In this document: one piece after another, positions 32,950-40,674 of the stretch
Position numbering within the stretch: position 1 is the first letter of the stretch
How the letters are laid out: each line of letters begins with the position of its first letter
Origin: Candidatus Promineifilum breve
GTDB taxonomy: Bacteria; Chloroflexota; Anaerolineae; Promineifilales; Promineifilaceae
Assembly: GCF_900066015.1 (NCBI RefSeq)
Contig: NZ_LN890655.1
Location: forward strand, 1,342,726-1,406,725
Reading direction: 5' to 3'
Length of the DNA: 64,000 nt
Translations under genes and position numbers: made by a program
Notes under the pieces: model-generated
Told to the model about the DNA's origin: nothing
What the model saw: the letters and a program-made list of their open reading frames with translations, nothing else
Database searches by the model: none

Positions 32950-33117
32950 GGCGGGATGGTATCCCGCCCCTCCCGGCCCGTTGTGGGTTGTGGGCCGGGA
33001 GGGGCGGGTTGCCAACCCGCCCTACATTTGCTTGGCGGCCGGGAGGGGGTGGGTTGCCAACCCGCCCTACATTTGCTTGGCGGCCGGGAAGGGGCGGGTT
33101 GCCAACCCGCCCTACAT
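32946..33117. repeat. 45-bp tandem repeat with GGGCGGGTTGCC palindrome
   Basis: The GTTGCCAACCC core recurs at 33008, 33053 and 33098, period exactly 45. Units contain GCCCTACATTTGCTTGG and GCGGCCGGGA spacers. A variant GGGCGGGATGGTATCCCGCCC precedes them. Fills the gap between the convergent metW and holin-like genes and could act as a bidirectional terminator, though no T-run is present. Confidence 0.88.
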
Positions 33118-33119
33118 GG

Positions 33120-33491
33120 TTACCGATTCTCCCGGTCGTCCTTGATCAGCGCCGTCGCCACGCCACTGATGATACTCAGCACGATGGCCCCGATGATCAG
33201 GTTCCAGAAGAATTCCGGCATACAGGTGAAACCGATCCCTATCGCCCGCGACAGCCAGATGGTCACCCACAGCATCAGGCCATTGATGACCACCAGGAAC
33301 AGGCCCAAAGTCAGGATAACCAACGGACAGGTCAGAATGGTGACCAGCGGCCGGATGAGCGCGTTGACGAAGCCGAAGATCAGGGCGATGATCAGCAACG
33401 GCAATAGCTGCCCGTCCCAGCACAGATCGACCAGCCAGAACGTCAGGCCCAGGGCCACGGCATTGATAAGAACTCGAATCAGAAAACGCAT
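33120..33491 (-). CDS. Phage holin 4-like (DUF) membrane protein
   Basis: A 123-residue four-helix membrane protein of the phage_holin_4_2 family, a chromosomal family with no shown holin activity. Segments: FLIRVLINAVALGLTFWLVD, LLPLLIIALIFGFVNALIRPLV (with the family's NALIRP motif), LVILTLGLFLVVINGLMLWV and the last WNLIIGAIVLSIISGVA. ATG at 33491 has a near-perfect AAGGAGGT 4-6 nt upstream; a much longer in-frame start is rejected for that reason. Function unknown. Confidence 0.87.
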   Translation of the reverse strand: MRFLIRVLINAVALGLTFWLVDLCWDGQLLPLLIIALIFGFVNALIRPLVTILTCPLVILTLGLFLVVINGLMLWVTIWLSRAIGIGFTCMPEFFWNLIIGAIVLSIISGVATALIKDDRENR

Positions 33492-33602
33492 GACAACCTC
33501 CTTGTCTTTGTGATGAGCGGCTGAATGGTCGCCTATACAATGATACCGCGACCTTCTCACAATACTATACGTGGAATTCGCCGCGCGGTTCGCATTTTCC
33601 CA

Positions 33603-33635
33603 GACCCGGCAGGTTGGTGGCAAACCTGTCAGGTC
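33603..33635. repeat. GGCAGGTT ... AACCTGTC palindrome
   Basis: Short inverted repeat with a ten-base centre just upstream of the dynamin-like gene promoter. Could be another dispersed repeat or an operator. Confidence 0.45.
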
Positions 33636-33653
33636 TAATCGAAGGTTTCAGGG

Positions 33654-33659
33654 TATAAT
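33654..33659 (+). promoter_or_regulatory. -10 box of the dynamin-like gene
   Basis: TATAAT 41 nt upstream of the ATG at 33701; start of transcription near 33666. No clear -35. Confidence 0.55.
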
Positions 33660-33700
33660 TGCGCAGTGTCGAGCACCCTATCCACCTCGACAGGAAGGCA

Positions 33701-35434
33701 ATGGAAGCGATCCTGACCACAGCGCAGGAAGCCCTGCTGAAACAAACGCGCCACACACTCGGCCGGTTGCGCGACGCGCTGCCCGCCGGGGCGGTCGAGC
33801 CGGCCGGCCGCGCGGCCCTCATCGAATCGATCCGCCAACTGGACGAGCTATTCCTGCTGGTCATTGCCGGCGAGTTCAACTCCGGTAAATCGGCCTTCAT
33901 CAACGCCCTGCTGGGCCGCAAGCTCCAGCCGGAAGGCGTGACGCCGACCACCGACCAGATTTACCTGCTGCGCTATGGCGAGGCCGAGCACCGCTTCCCC
34001 GGCGAAAACGGCATCTGGATTCAGACCGCGCCGATCGATCTGCTCAGCAAGCTGACCGTGGTCGATACGCCGGGCACCAACGCCATCGTCCGCGAGCACG
34101 AAGCGCTGACCTCGGAGTTCATCCCCCGCAGCGATCTGGTGCTGTTCGTCACCTCGGCCGACCGCCCCTTCACCGAGAGCGAACGCGCCTTCCTGGAGCA
34201 GATTCGCAACTGGGGTAAGAAGATCGTCCTGGTCATCAACAAGATCGACATCCTGAGCAACGAGGCCGACCTGGCGCAGGTGGTCAACTTCGTGACCGAG
34301 GCGGCCAGCGATCTGGTGGGCGACGTGGCCGCCGTCTTCCCCGTGTCGGCCCGGCTGGCCCAGGCGGCCAAGAGCGGCCGGCCCGACCAGTGGATGCCCA
34401 GCCGCTTCGAGGCGCTGGAGACCTACATCCGCGAGACGCTCGACGACGCCGGCCGCTTCCGGCTGAAGCTGCTGAACCCGCTGGGCGTCGGCGCGCGCCT
34501 CATCCGCGAGCAGTTGACCCACGTCAACGCCGATCTGGCCGTATTGGGCGAGGACAGCAAGCTGCTCGACGACATCCGCGGCCAGACCGTCTACTACGAC
34601 GAGGACATGCAGCGCAATTTCAAGGCGCGCATCGGCGAGATCGACGGCCTGCTGCTGGCGATGGAGAAGCGCGGCAACCAGTTCTTCGACGACCGGCTGC
34701 GCCTGGGCCGCGTGCCCGATCTGCTGCGCTCCAAGCAACTGGAGGCGGACTTCCAGAGCGAGGTCGTGGCCGACACGCCGCGCCAGATCGAGGATCGGGT
34801 CAACGAACTGGTCGACTGGATGGTGCAGCAGGATTTGCGCCAATGGACGGCCGTGGCCGACCATCTGGGCCGGCAGCGCGATGCCCACCCCGGCCGCATC
34901 GTCGGCGAGGCCCCGCGCGAGGGCACACTGGCCTATGACCGGCAGCGGCTCATCGACTCCATCGGCCGCTCCACCCGCCAGGCCGTCGCCAGCTTCGACC
35001 AGACCCGCGAGGCGGCCGAACTGGCCGACGCCGCCCGCGCCGCCGTGGTCAACGCCGGGCTGGCCGGCGTGGGGGCCAGCATCGGCGTCATCATCGCCGT
35101 GGTGGCCCACGCCGCTTTCCTCGACTTCACCGGCATCTTCGCCGGGGTGGCCGCCGCCGCGCTGGGGCTGCTCATCCTGCCCGCCCGCAAGCGCAAGACC
35201 AAGGCCGAATTCAGCGCCAAGCTGGCCGATTTGCGCACGCGGCTGGTGGGCAATCTGGAGCAGCAATTCGCGCGCGAGATGCGCCGTAGCGCGCAGCGCG
35301 TCGAGGACACCGTGGCCCCCTTCGACCGCTTCGTGCGCGCCGAGCGCGACCGGTTGACGGCGCAGCAGACCACGCTCCAGGAGCTGGCCGCCTCTGTCGG
35401 CGAACTGACCCGCCAACTGGAACCCGGATATTAG
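33701..35434 (+). CDS. Bacterial dynamin-like GTPase
   Basis: A 577-residue large GTPase. The G1 P-loop GEFNSGKS is at 57-64, G2 likely TPTTDQI near 86, G3 DTPG near 121, G4 NKID near 180. A long helical stalk follows (about 215-450), then a hydrophobic hairpin (about 457-497, GASIGVIIAVVAHAAF...GVAAAALGLLILPA) that would insert into membrane, then a final helix returning to the head. That order is typical of bacterial dynamin-like proteins, which remodel or repair membranes, often under phage or antibiotic attack. ATG at 33701 has AGGAAGG upstream. It stands alone rather than as the usual tandem pair. Confidence 0.88.
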   Translation: MEAILTTAQEALLKQTRHTLGRLRDALPAGAVEPAGRAALIESIRQLDELFLLVIAGEFNSGKSAFINALLGRKLQPEGVTPTTDQIYLLRYGEAEHRFPGENGIWIQTAPIDLLSKLTVVDTPGTNAIVREHEALTSEFIPRSDLVLFVTSADRPFTESERAFLEQIRNWGKKIVLVINKIDILSNEADLAQVVNFVTEAASDLVGDVAAVFPVSARLAQAAKSGRPDQWMPSRFEALETYIRETLDDAGRFRLKLLNPLGVGARLIREQLTHVNADLAVLGEDSKLLDDIRGQTVYYDEDMQRNFKARIGEIDGLLLAMEKRGNQFFDDRLRLGRVPDLLRSKQLEADFQSEVVADTPRQIEDRVNELVDWMVQQDLRQWTAVADHLGRQRDAHPGRIVGEAPREGTLAYDRQRLIDSIGRSTRQAVASFDQTREAAELADAARAAVVNAGLAGVGASIGVIIAVVAHAAFLDFTGIFAGVAAAALGLLILPARKRKTKAEFSAKLADLRTRLVGNLEQQFAREMRRSAQRVEDTVAPFDRFVRAERDRLTAQQTTLQELAASVGELTRQLEPGY

Positions 35435-35449
35435 AAGATCGATGAATTA

Positions 35450-35538
35450 GCCACGGATGAACACGGATAAGACGGATAAAGACGGATAGATTACCTCTTA
35501 TCCGTGTTCATCCGTTAAATCCGTGTCATCCGTGTTCT
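35450..35538. repeat. Inverted repeat CACGGATAA / TTATCCGTG
   Basis: Left arm of CACGGAT/GACGGATAAA units, right arm TTATCCGTGTTCATCCGT; the period is about 9-10, not 7. Same family as 45501-45593 and 52537-52619. Confidence 0.85.
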
Positions 35539-35552
35539 ATTATTTTCTTCCC

Positions 35553-36023
35553 ATGAGCGACCCCACCTTCGATTTCACCGTCTACAAGCTGGATCATACC
35601 GGCCATGAGGTGTGGCAATATCCGGCCCGTGTGCTCGAACGCGGTCTAAACCACGTCCGGCTGGAGGCGTATTTCAATCGCGACGACATGGATTTGGGCT
35701 ATACCGTCTTCAAGCGCGGTGACCGCTTCATCGAGACGTTTTACGCCGAGCGCTGGTACAACGTCTTCGCCGTCCATGACCGCGACGACGGCGCGCTGAA
35801 GGGCTGGTATTGCAATGTCTGTCGCCCGGCGGAGATCAGCGAGGCGGCCGTGCGCTGCGACGATCTGGCACTGGACGTGTGGGTTTCGCCGGCCGGGGAA
35901 GTGACGGTGCTGGACGAGGACGAATTCGCCGCCCTGCCGCTGGCCGAGCATGAACGCCGGCCGGCGCTTGAGGCGCTACAGTCGTTGCTGGCCGATGCCA
36001 ACAGCGGCCGGCTGCCGCGTTAG
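35553..36023 (+). CDS. DUF402 protein (FomD-like phosphatase family)
   Basis: A 156-residue DUF402 protein. The family's barrel motifs are visible: YPARVLERGLNHVRLEAYF, DLGYTVFKRGDRFIETFYAERWYNVF, and the metal-site GWYCNVCRPAEI, followed by LDVWVSPAGEVTVLDEDEF. Characterised members are nucleoside di/triphosphatases (Ntdp) or FomD, which hydrolyses a CMP-phosphonate. The exact substrate here is unknown. ATG at 35553 begins the conserved region; the repeat ends just upstream, so an earlier in-frame ATG at 35523 within the repeat is rejected. Confidence 0.83.
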   Translation: MSDPTFDFTVYKLDHTGHEVWQYPARVLERGLNHVRLEAYFNRDDMDLGYTVFKRGDRFIETFYAERWYNVFAVHDRDDGALKGWYCNVCRPAEISEAAVRCDDLALDVWVSPAGEVTVLDEDEFAALPLAEHERRPALEALQSLLADANSGRLPR

Positions 36024-36061
36024 ACCGGCTCCCATCCCCCCACCCCAGGCTTTACGTTCGG

Positions 36062-36640
36062 CTAAGCGAGCATCTTACGCCGCCGCCAGCGCCGCATCAG
36101 CACGATCACCAAGATTAGGAACGCCCCCATCAGCAGCGCGGCGATGATTGGCAGCACAATCGCCAACAACGACACCACCAACGCCACCACGTCCTCGATG
36201 ATACTGACGATGGGATTGCCGACGCCGGCCGTGGTGACCGTGACCACCGGCCGCGCGGCCGTCTTCGTCGCGTGAACCCCGCCGGCCACCAGCAACCCCG
36301 CCCCCAGCGCCAGGATCGGGTGAATGTCGGTGATGACGTTGGCGCTGCCGGCGAACAGGATGGCGCCGGCCGCGGGCCGCACGATGGTATTGATGCCGTC
36401 GTTGACCGTATCAACCGCCGGAATCTTGTCGGCCACCATTTCGACCACCAGCAACACCGCCAGCAGGCCGATGGCCCACCAACTGCCGATTAAATCGTAG
36501 GGCGCCTGCAACTCGACCAGCGGATCGCTCATGGGAAACCGCGCCGCCAGGGCCACCAACAATAAAGGGATATAAGCGTTGAGGCCCGCGCTACCCGACA
36601 GGCCAAAGGCGGCGCTCAGGCCACTGATCGCTTCAATCAT
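36062..36640 (-). CDS. DUF4126 integral membrane protein
   Basis: A 192-residue membrane protein of the DUF4126 family. N-terminal ISGLSAAFGLSGSAGLNAYIPLLLVALAARF matches the family's opening; further helices at about 52-70 (WAIGLLAVLLVVEMVADKIP), 88-120 (RPAAGAILFAGSANV...LALGAGLLVAGGVH) and 145-182. A VDTVNDGINTIVRP motif is conserved. Function unknown. Ends in a basic RRWRRRK tail. ATG start. Convergent with the DUF402 gene, divergent from the FAD-binding gene. Confidence 0.85.
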   Translation of the reverse strand: MIEAISGLSAAFGLSGSAGLNAYIPLLLVALAARFPMSDPLVELQAPYDLIGSWWAIGLLAVLLVVEMVADKIPAVDTVNDGINTIVRPAAGAILFAGSANVITDIHPILALGAGLLVAGGVHATKTAARPVVTVTTAGVGNPIVSIIEDVVALVVSLLAIVLPIIAALLMGAFLILVIVLMRRWRRRKMLA

Positions 36641-36856
36641 AACTCATTACTCCTGCCCACCCACGGGCACAACAATTATAACGACAATAACCCCGTGTGA
36701 AGATGATAGTTATCCTCGCCATACTCTGTACGTATCAAGCACCGGCCGGGTTGCCGGGCGCGGTGGCAAGGCTACGTTGCGCCACCGCTTGCGCCACGCC
36801 CCTACCCGCGCTAAGATGACGGTATCGACGCTTTTCCACCTGGGGAACGAATCACC

Positions 36857-37669
36857 ATGCCACAAAAACCAACCGAGTATTACCGGCCTACCAATCTGGA
36901 TGAGGCCCTGCGACTTTTGCGCCGCCCCAACACCGTCCCGTTGGCCGGCGGCACCGCCCTGCTGGCGACCGAGGCGGGCATCACCGCCGCTGTCGTCGAT
37001 CTGCAAAACACCGGCCTCGACCGGCTGGCCTGGGCCGACGACGGCCGCCTGCTGCGTGTCGGCGCGATGGCGCGGCTGGCCGACCTGGACGACTGGCTGG
37101 CCCCGCTGGCCGAGCTCCAAGGGGCGGCGGCGCTGCTGCGCGACGCCATCCGCCGCGCCGGGCCGAACACCTACCGCAACACGGCCACCGTGGGCGGCAT
37201 CATCGCCTCGCGCCTGCCCGCTAGCGAGTTCCTGGCCGCCCTGCTGGCCCTCGACGCCACCATCAGCCTGCGCCTGCCCGCCGCCGAGACGATCACCCTG
37301 GCCGCCTATCTGGCCGACGACGAGCGGCTGCCGGGCCTGATCACCGAGATTCTGGTCTATTGGCCGGGCGGCGCGGGCGCGGCCGACCGCGTGGCCCGCA
37401 CCCCGGCCGATCAGCCCATCGTCGCCGTGGTCGGCTGGCGGCCCAATGGCGGCGCGCCACGCCTGGCGGTCACCGGCATCGGCCCGCGGCCGGCGCGCCT
37501 GACAACCGCCGAGTCGCTCGTGGCCGCCGGGCAGGATGAAGACGCGATCACCGCCGCGGCCGACGCCGCCCGCGCCGCCGCCAGCCATCCCGGCGACTTC
37601 CGCGGCGACGCCGCCTATCGAGCCGAGATGGCCGCCGTGCTGACCCGCCGCGTGGTGCAATCCCTGTAG
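36857..37669 (+). CDS. FAD-binding subunit, xanthine dehydrogenase type
   Basis: A 270-residue protein like the medium (FAD) subunit of xanthine or CO dehydrogenases (CoxM). FAD-phosphate loops are PLAGGTALLA (31-40) and NTYRNTATVGGIIAS (about 105-120), and a CO_deh_flav_C-like domain (GITGIGPRPARLTTAE pattern) follows from 180. The enzyme class passes electrons from a molybdenum subunit through 2Fe-2S to FAD. Neither a molybdenum nor an iron-sulfur subunit gene is adjacent, so it is an orphan or serves a distant operon. ATG with GGGGAACG upstream. Confidence 0.85.
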   Translation: MPQKPTEYYRPTNLDEALRLLRRPNTVPLAGGTALLATEAGITAAVVDLQNTGLDRLAWADDGRLLRVGAMARLADLDDWLAPLAELQGAAALLRDAIRRAGPNTYRNTATVGGIIASRLPASEFLAALLALDATISLRLPAAETITLAAYLADDERLPGLITEILVYWPGGAGAADRVARTPADQPIVAVVGWRPNGGAPRLAVTGIGPRPARLTTAESLVAAGQDEDAITAAADAARAAASHPGDFRGDAAYRAEMAAVLTRRVVQSL

Positions 37670-37728
37670 AGACGTTCCGCTGGAACGTCTTAGACTCAGA
37701 CGTTCCGGCGGAACGTCTCTACCACGAC
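37670..37728. repeat. GAGACGTTCCGCTGGAACGTC palindromes
   Basis: Two nested palindromes of the type GACGTTCC-GC/GG-GGAACGTC in a single 59-bp block, the whole also an inverted repeat (GTAGAGACG ... CGTCTCTAC). Between the FAD-binding and GT4 genes. Confidence 0.85.
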
Positions 37729-37729
37729 C

Positions 37730-38854
37730 ATGATCTACCTCGACGTCTCGGCCGCCGTCCACAGCAAGGCCGGTCTCGGCCGCTATAGCGAACGGCTGGC
37801 CGCGGCGCTCATCGCCCATGAACCGGGCCGCTACGGGCTGTTCTACAATCGCGGCGGCGCGGGCCGTTTCCCCGACGGGCTGCCTGCCGCCACACCACAA
37901 CGCGCCGTGAATCTGGGCTACAAGCCGTGGCGCATGGCCGTGCTGCTGGGCCATCTCGGCCGCCTGCCCTTCAACCGCCTCGTGCCTGATGCGGAGTTGT
38001 TCCACAGCACCGAGCATCTGCTGTTGCCGTTGCGCGGCGTGCCCACGGTGCTGACCGTCCACGACCTGATCTTCAAGCAGTTCCCCGACTACCACAAGCG
38101 GCTCAACTACTGGTATCTGAACCAGGCCATGCCCCTCTACTGCGCCCGGGCCACGGCCATCATCGCCGTATCGGAGGCGAGCAAGCGCGATCTCGTCCAG
38201 TATTACGGCGTCGATCCGGCTAAAGTGACGGTTGTGTATGAGGCCGCCGCTGCCCACTTCACCCCCCCCACCCCGGCCGGGATCGACCACGTTCGCCGCC
38301 AGTACAACCTGCCCCTGCGCTTCCTCCTGCACCTGGGCACCATCGAGCCGCGCAAGAACCTCCTGCGCCTGCTCGACGCCTTCCAGATTGTCCGCCGTTC
38401 CTGGCCGGATTTGCACCTCCTCCTGGCTGGGGGGCGGGGCTGGTTGTTCGACGACTTCTTCGCCCGCATCGAGGCCGAGGGGCTGGGCGATGTGGTGCGC
38501 CCGCTGGGCTGGGTGGCCGATGAAGACCTGCCGGGGATCATCGGCGCGGCGGCGTTGGCCGTGCAGCCCAGTCTCTATGAGGGCTTCGGCCTGCCCATCC
38601 TGGAGCACATGGCCTGCGGCCAGGTCGTGGCCGCCAGCGACGCCGGCAGCCACCCCGAGGTCGGCGGCGCGGCGGCGGCCTACTTCGACCCGATGGACGT
38701 GGCGGGCATGGCCGGCACGATTGCCCGGCTGCTCACCGACCGCGACGAGTATGCCCAGCGCCGCGCGTTGGGATTGGAACAGGCGGCCCGCTTCAGTTGG
38801 GCGCGGGCCGCGGCCGAGACGACGGCCATCTATGACCGCCTGCTCGGCAGGTGA
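37730..38854 (+). CDS. Family 4 glycosyltransferase
   Basis: A 374-residue GT-B-fold GT4 enzyme. N-terminal acceptor domain with VSAAVHSKAGLGRYSERLAAAL (about 6-27) and VLTVHDLIFKQFPDYHKR; C-terminal nucleotide-sugar domain with LHLGTIEPRKNLLRLLDAF (about 205) and the E-x7-E motif in PSLYEGFGLPILEHMACG (about 285). Cytoplasmic; transfers a sugar to a glycan or lipid at the membrane. No polysaccharide locus adjoins. ATG immediately after the palindrome block, with no clear ribosome site. Confidence 0.9.
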   Translation: MIYLDVSAAVHSKAGLGRYSERLAAALIAHEPGRYGLFYNRGGAGRFPDGLPAATPQRAVNLGYKPWRMAVLLGHLGRLPFNRLVPDAELFHSTEHLLLPLRGVPTVLTVHDLIFKQFPDYHKRLNYWYLNQAMPLYCARATAIIAVSEASKRDLVQYYGVDPAKVTVVYEAAAAHFTPPTPAGIDHVRRQYNLPLRFLLHLGTIEPRKNLLRLLDAFQIVRRSWPDLHLLLAGGRGWLFDDFFARIEAEGLGDVVRPLGWVADEDLPGIIGAAALAVQPSLYEGFGLPILEHMACGQVVAASDAGSHPEVGGAAAAYFDPMDVAGMAGTIARLLTDRDEYAQRRALGLEQAARFSWARAAAETTAIYDRLLGR

Positions 38855-38877
38855 AAGTGGGGTGAGGGATAGCTGCC

Positions 38878-40671
38878 ATGCCACCGTTTTCACGCCATAC
38901 TTCGCTGATGCTCAAGACGTTTTTAGCCTTCTCACTCGTCCTGTTGCTGGCCGCCGCCCGCGCCATGTCGTCGGCAGCCATGCCCGACGCCGCCGATCAG
39001 ACCAGTTGGCCGGAGGTCGCCCTGCCCGCCGCGCTGAGTTTAGAGGCCGTGGAACCGGTGACGCCCGCCCATCCCAAGCTCGACGCCGCGCTGGCCGAAC
39101 TGGCGACGGCGCGCGACCGCTCGGCCGCGGCCACCGCCGCCGGGCTGCGCTATGAGGACGGCCGGGTGCAGGCCCATCTCATCGTCCGGCCGGGCGACGA
39201 GGCCGCCGCGCGCGTGGCCGTGGTCGCCGCCGGGGGCGCGGTCAGCGGCGCCTATGGCGATACGTTACAGGTCTGGCTACCGCCGGCAGCAGTGACGGAA
39301 CTAGCCGCCCTAGCCGTGGTTGATGCCATTCGCGCCCCCGATCTGGCCGTTTTGGCCGAGGATGAGGCCCTGGCGGCCGTCAGCGAGGGGGTGGCCGCCG
39401 CCAACGCCGACACCTGGCACACGGCCGGCTGGCGCGGCCAGGGCGTGCGCGTGGCCGTCATCGATGGCGGCTTCCAGGGCTACCCGGCCCGCCTCGGCAG
39501 CGATTTGCCGGCCCAGATTACGGTCAAGAACTTCGTCGACGGCCAGCCCGACTCCGAAGTGAACGCCACCACAGCCCACGGCACGGCCTGCGCCGAGATC
39601 GTCCACGACATGGCCCCCCAAGCCGAACTATTTTTGCTGAAGATCAGCACCAACGTTGACCTGAGCGAGGCGGTCGATTACGCCATCAGCCAGGGGGTGG
39701 ACGTGATCTCCACGTCGCTGACCTTCACCAATGCCTCGCCCGGCGACGGCACGGGCCAGTTTGCGACGATGGCTCAGGAAGCGCGCAATGCCGGCATTTT
39801 GTGGGTCACGGCCGCCGGCAATTACCGCGAGACCCACTGGAGCGGCGGCTTCGTCGATAGCGACGGCGACGGCCTGCATGAATACGCGCCCGATGTGGAG
39901 GTCAACGTCTTCGGTCCGGGCAACGGCAACGCCTATCTCATCCCGGCCGGCGTGGCCCTGACGCCGTCGATTCGCTGGAACGATTGGACGGAGGTCGATC
40001 AGGACTTGCGCTTGCTGTTATTTCGCTACAATGGCTCAATATTCGAGATCGTCGGCAGCAGCAACAGCCCGCAAACCGGCCTGCCCAGCCAGCGGCCGAC
40101 CGAGCGCATCAGCTACGTCACCGGCGGCGCGGCGGCCATCTATGGCGTCGCCATCCAGCGCATCAGCGGCAGCCGGGCTCTCCATCTGCATCTGCTGACG
40201 CCCAACCGCGAGTTGGACCGCCGCGTCCCGGCCATGAGCCTGGGCGGTCTGGCCGACGTGGCGGCGGTGATGACCACGGCCGCCGTTGACGTGGACGTGC
40301 CCTTCGTGCGCGAGGAGTACAGCTCCGAGGGGCCGATCAATGGGCCGGGCGGCGCGCCCAATGGCGGCGCGCGCAAGCCCGACATCACCGCCTTCGCCAA
40401 TGTCTCCACCGCCAGCTACGGCGCGCGGGGCTTCAACGGCACGTCGGCGGCCACGCCCCACGTGGCCGGGGCGGCGGCGCAACTGCTGAGCGCCTACGCG
40501 ATGCCCGCGCCGGGCGAGGTGCAGGATTACCTGCAAAGCAACGCCGTCGATCAGGGCACGACCGGGCCGGACACCCAATACGGCTACGGCCGGTTGTTGC
40601 TGGGCGTGCCGCCCGGCCCGGCGAACTACGACTACCACTCGTTTATCCCTTCGGTGCTCGTCCAGCCCTAA
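38878..40671 (+). CDS. Secreted subtilisin-family serine protease
   Basis: A 597-residue S8 peptidase. Signal peptide about 11-32 (MLKTFLAFSLVLLLAAARA). The catalytic Asp lies in VAVIDGGFQGY (about 195), the His in TTAHGTACAEIVHDMAP (about 234), the oxyanion Asn region in WVTAAGNYRE (about 315), and Ser in FNGTSAATPHVAGAAAQLL (about 522). An N-terminal pro-region fills 35-180. All triad residues are present, so it should be active outside the cell. ATG at 38878 has GGGTGAGGG upstream; ATG 38908 is an alternative beginning closer to the signal peptide. Precedes the DUF2723 gene by 3 bp, likely cotranscribed. Confidence 0.9.
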   Translation: MPPFSRHTSLMLKTFLAFSLVLLLAAARAMSSAAMPDAADQTSWPEVALPAALSLEAVEPVTPAHPKLDAALAELATARDRSAAATAAGLRYEDGRVQAHLIVRPGDEAAARVAVVAAGGAVSGAYGDTLQVWLPPAAVTELAALAVVDAIRAPDLAVLAEDEALAAVSEGVAAANADTWHTAGWRGQGVRVAVIDGGFQGYPARLGSDLPAQITVKNFVDGQPDSEVNATTAHGTACAEIVHDMAPQAELFLLKISTNVDLSEAVDYAISQGVDVISTSLTFTNASPGDGTGQFATMAQEARNAGILWVTAAGNYRETHWSGGFVDSDGDGLHEYAPDVEVNVFGPGNGNAYLIPAGVALTPSIRWNDWTEVDQDLRLLLFRYNGSIFEIVGSSNSPQTGLPSQRPTERISYVTGGAAAIYGVAIQRISGSRALHLHLLTPNRELDRRVPAMSLGGLADVAAVMTTAAVDVDVPFVREEYSSEGPINGPGGAPNGGARKPDITAFANVSTASYGARGFNGTSAATPHVAGAAAQLLSAYAMPAPGEVQDYLQSNAVDQGTTGPDTQYGYGRLLLGVPPGPANYDYHSFIPSVLVQP

Positions 40672-40674
40672 TCA

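Noticed and set aside
32998-33117. Possible CRISPR array (45-bp period)
   Set aside because: The complete 45-bp unit repeats, with no variable spacer between conserved repeats.
33120-33491. Prophage remnant because of the holin-like name
   Set aside because: This family is widespread on chromosomes and no other phage gene is present.
33848-35416. 522-codon frame opposite the dynamin-like gene
   Set aside because: Antisense shadow with low-complexity composition; the plus strand has all GTPase motifs.
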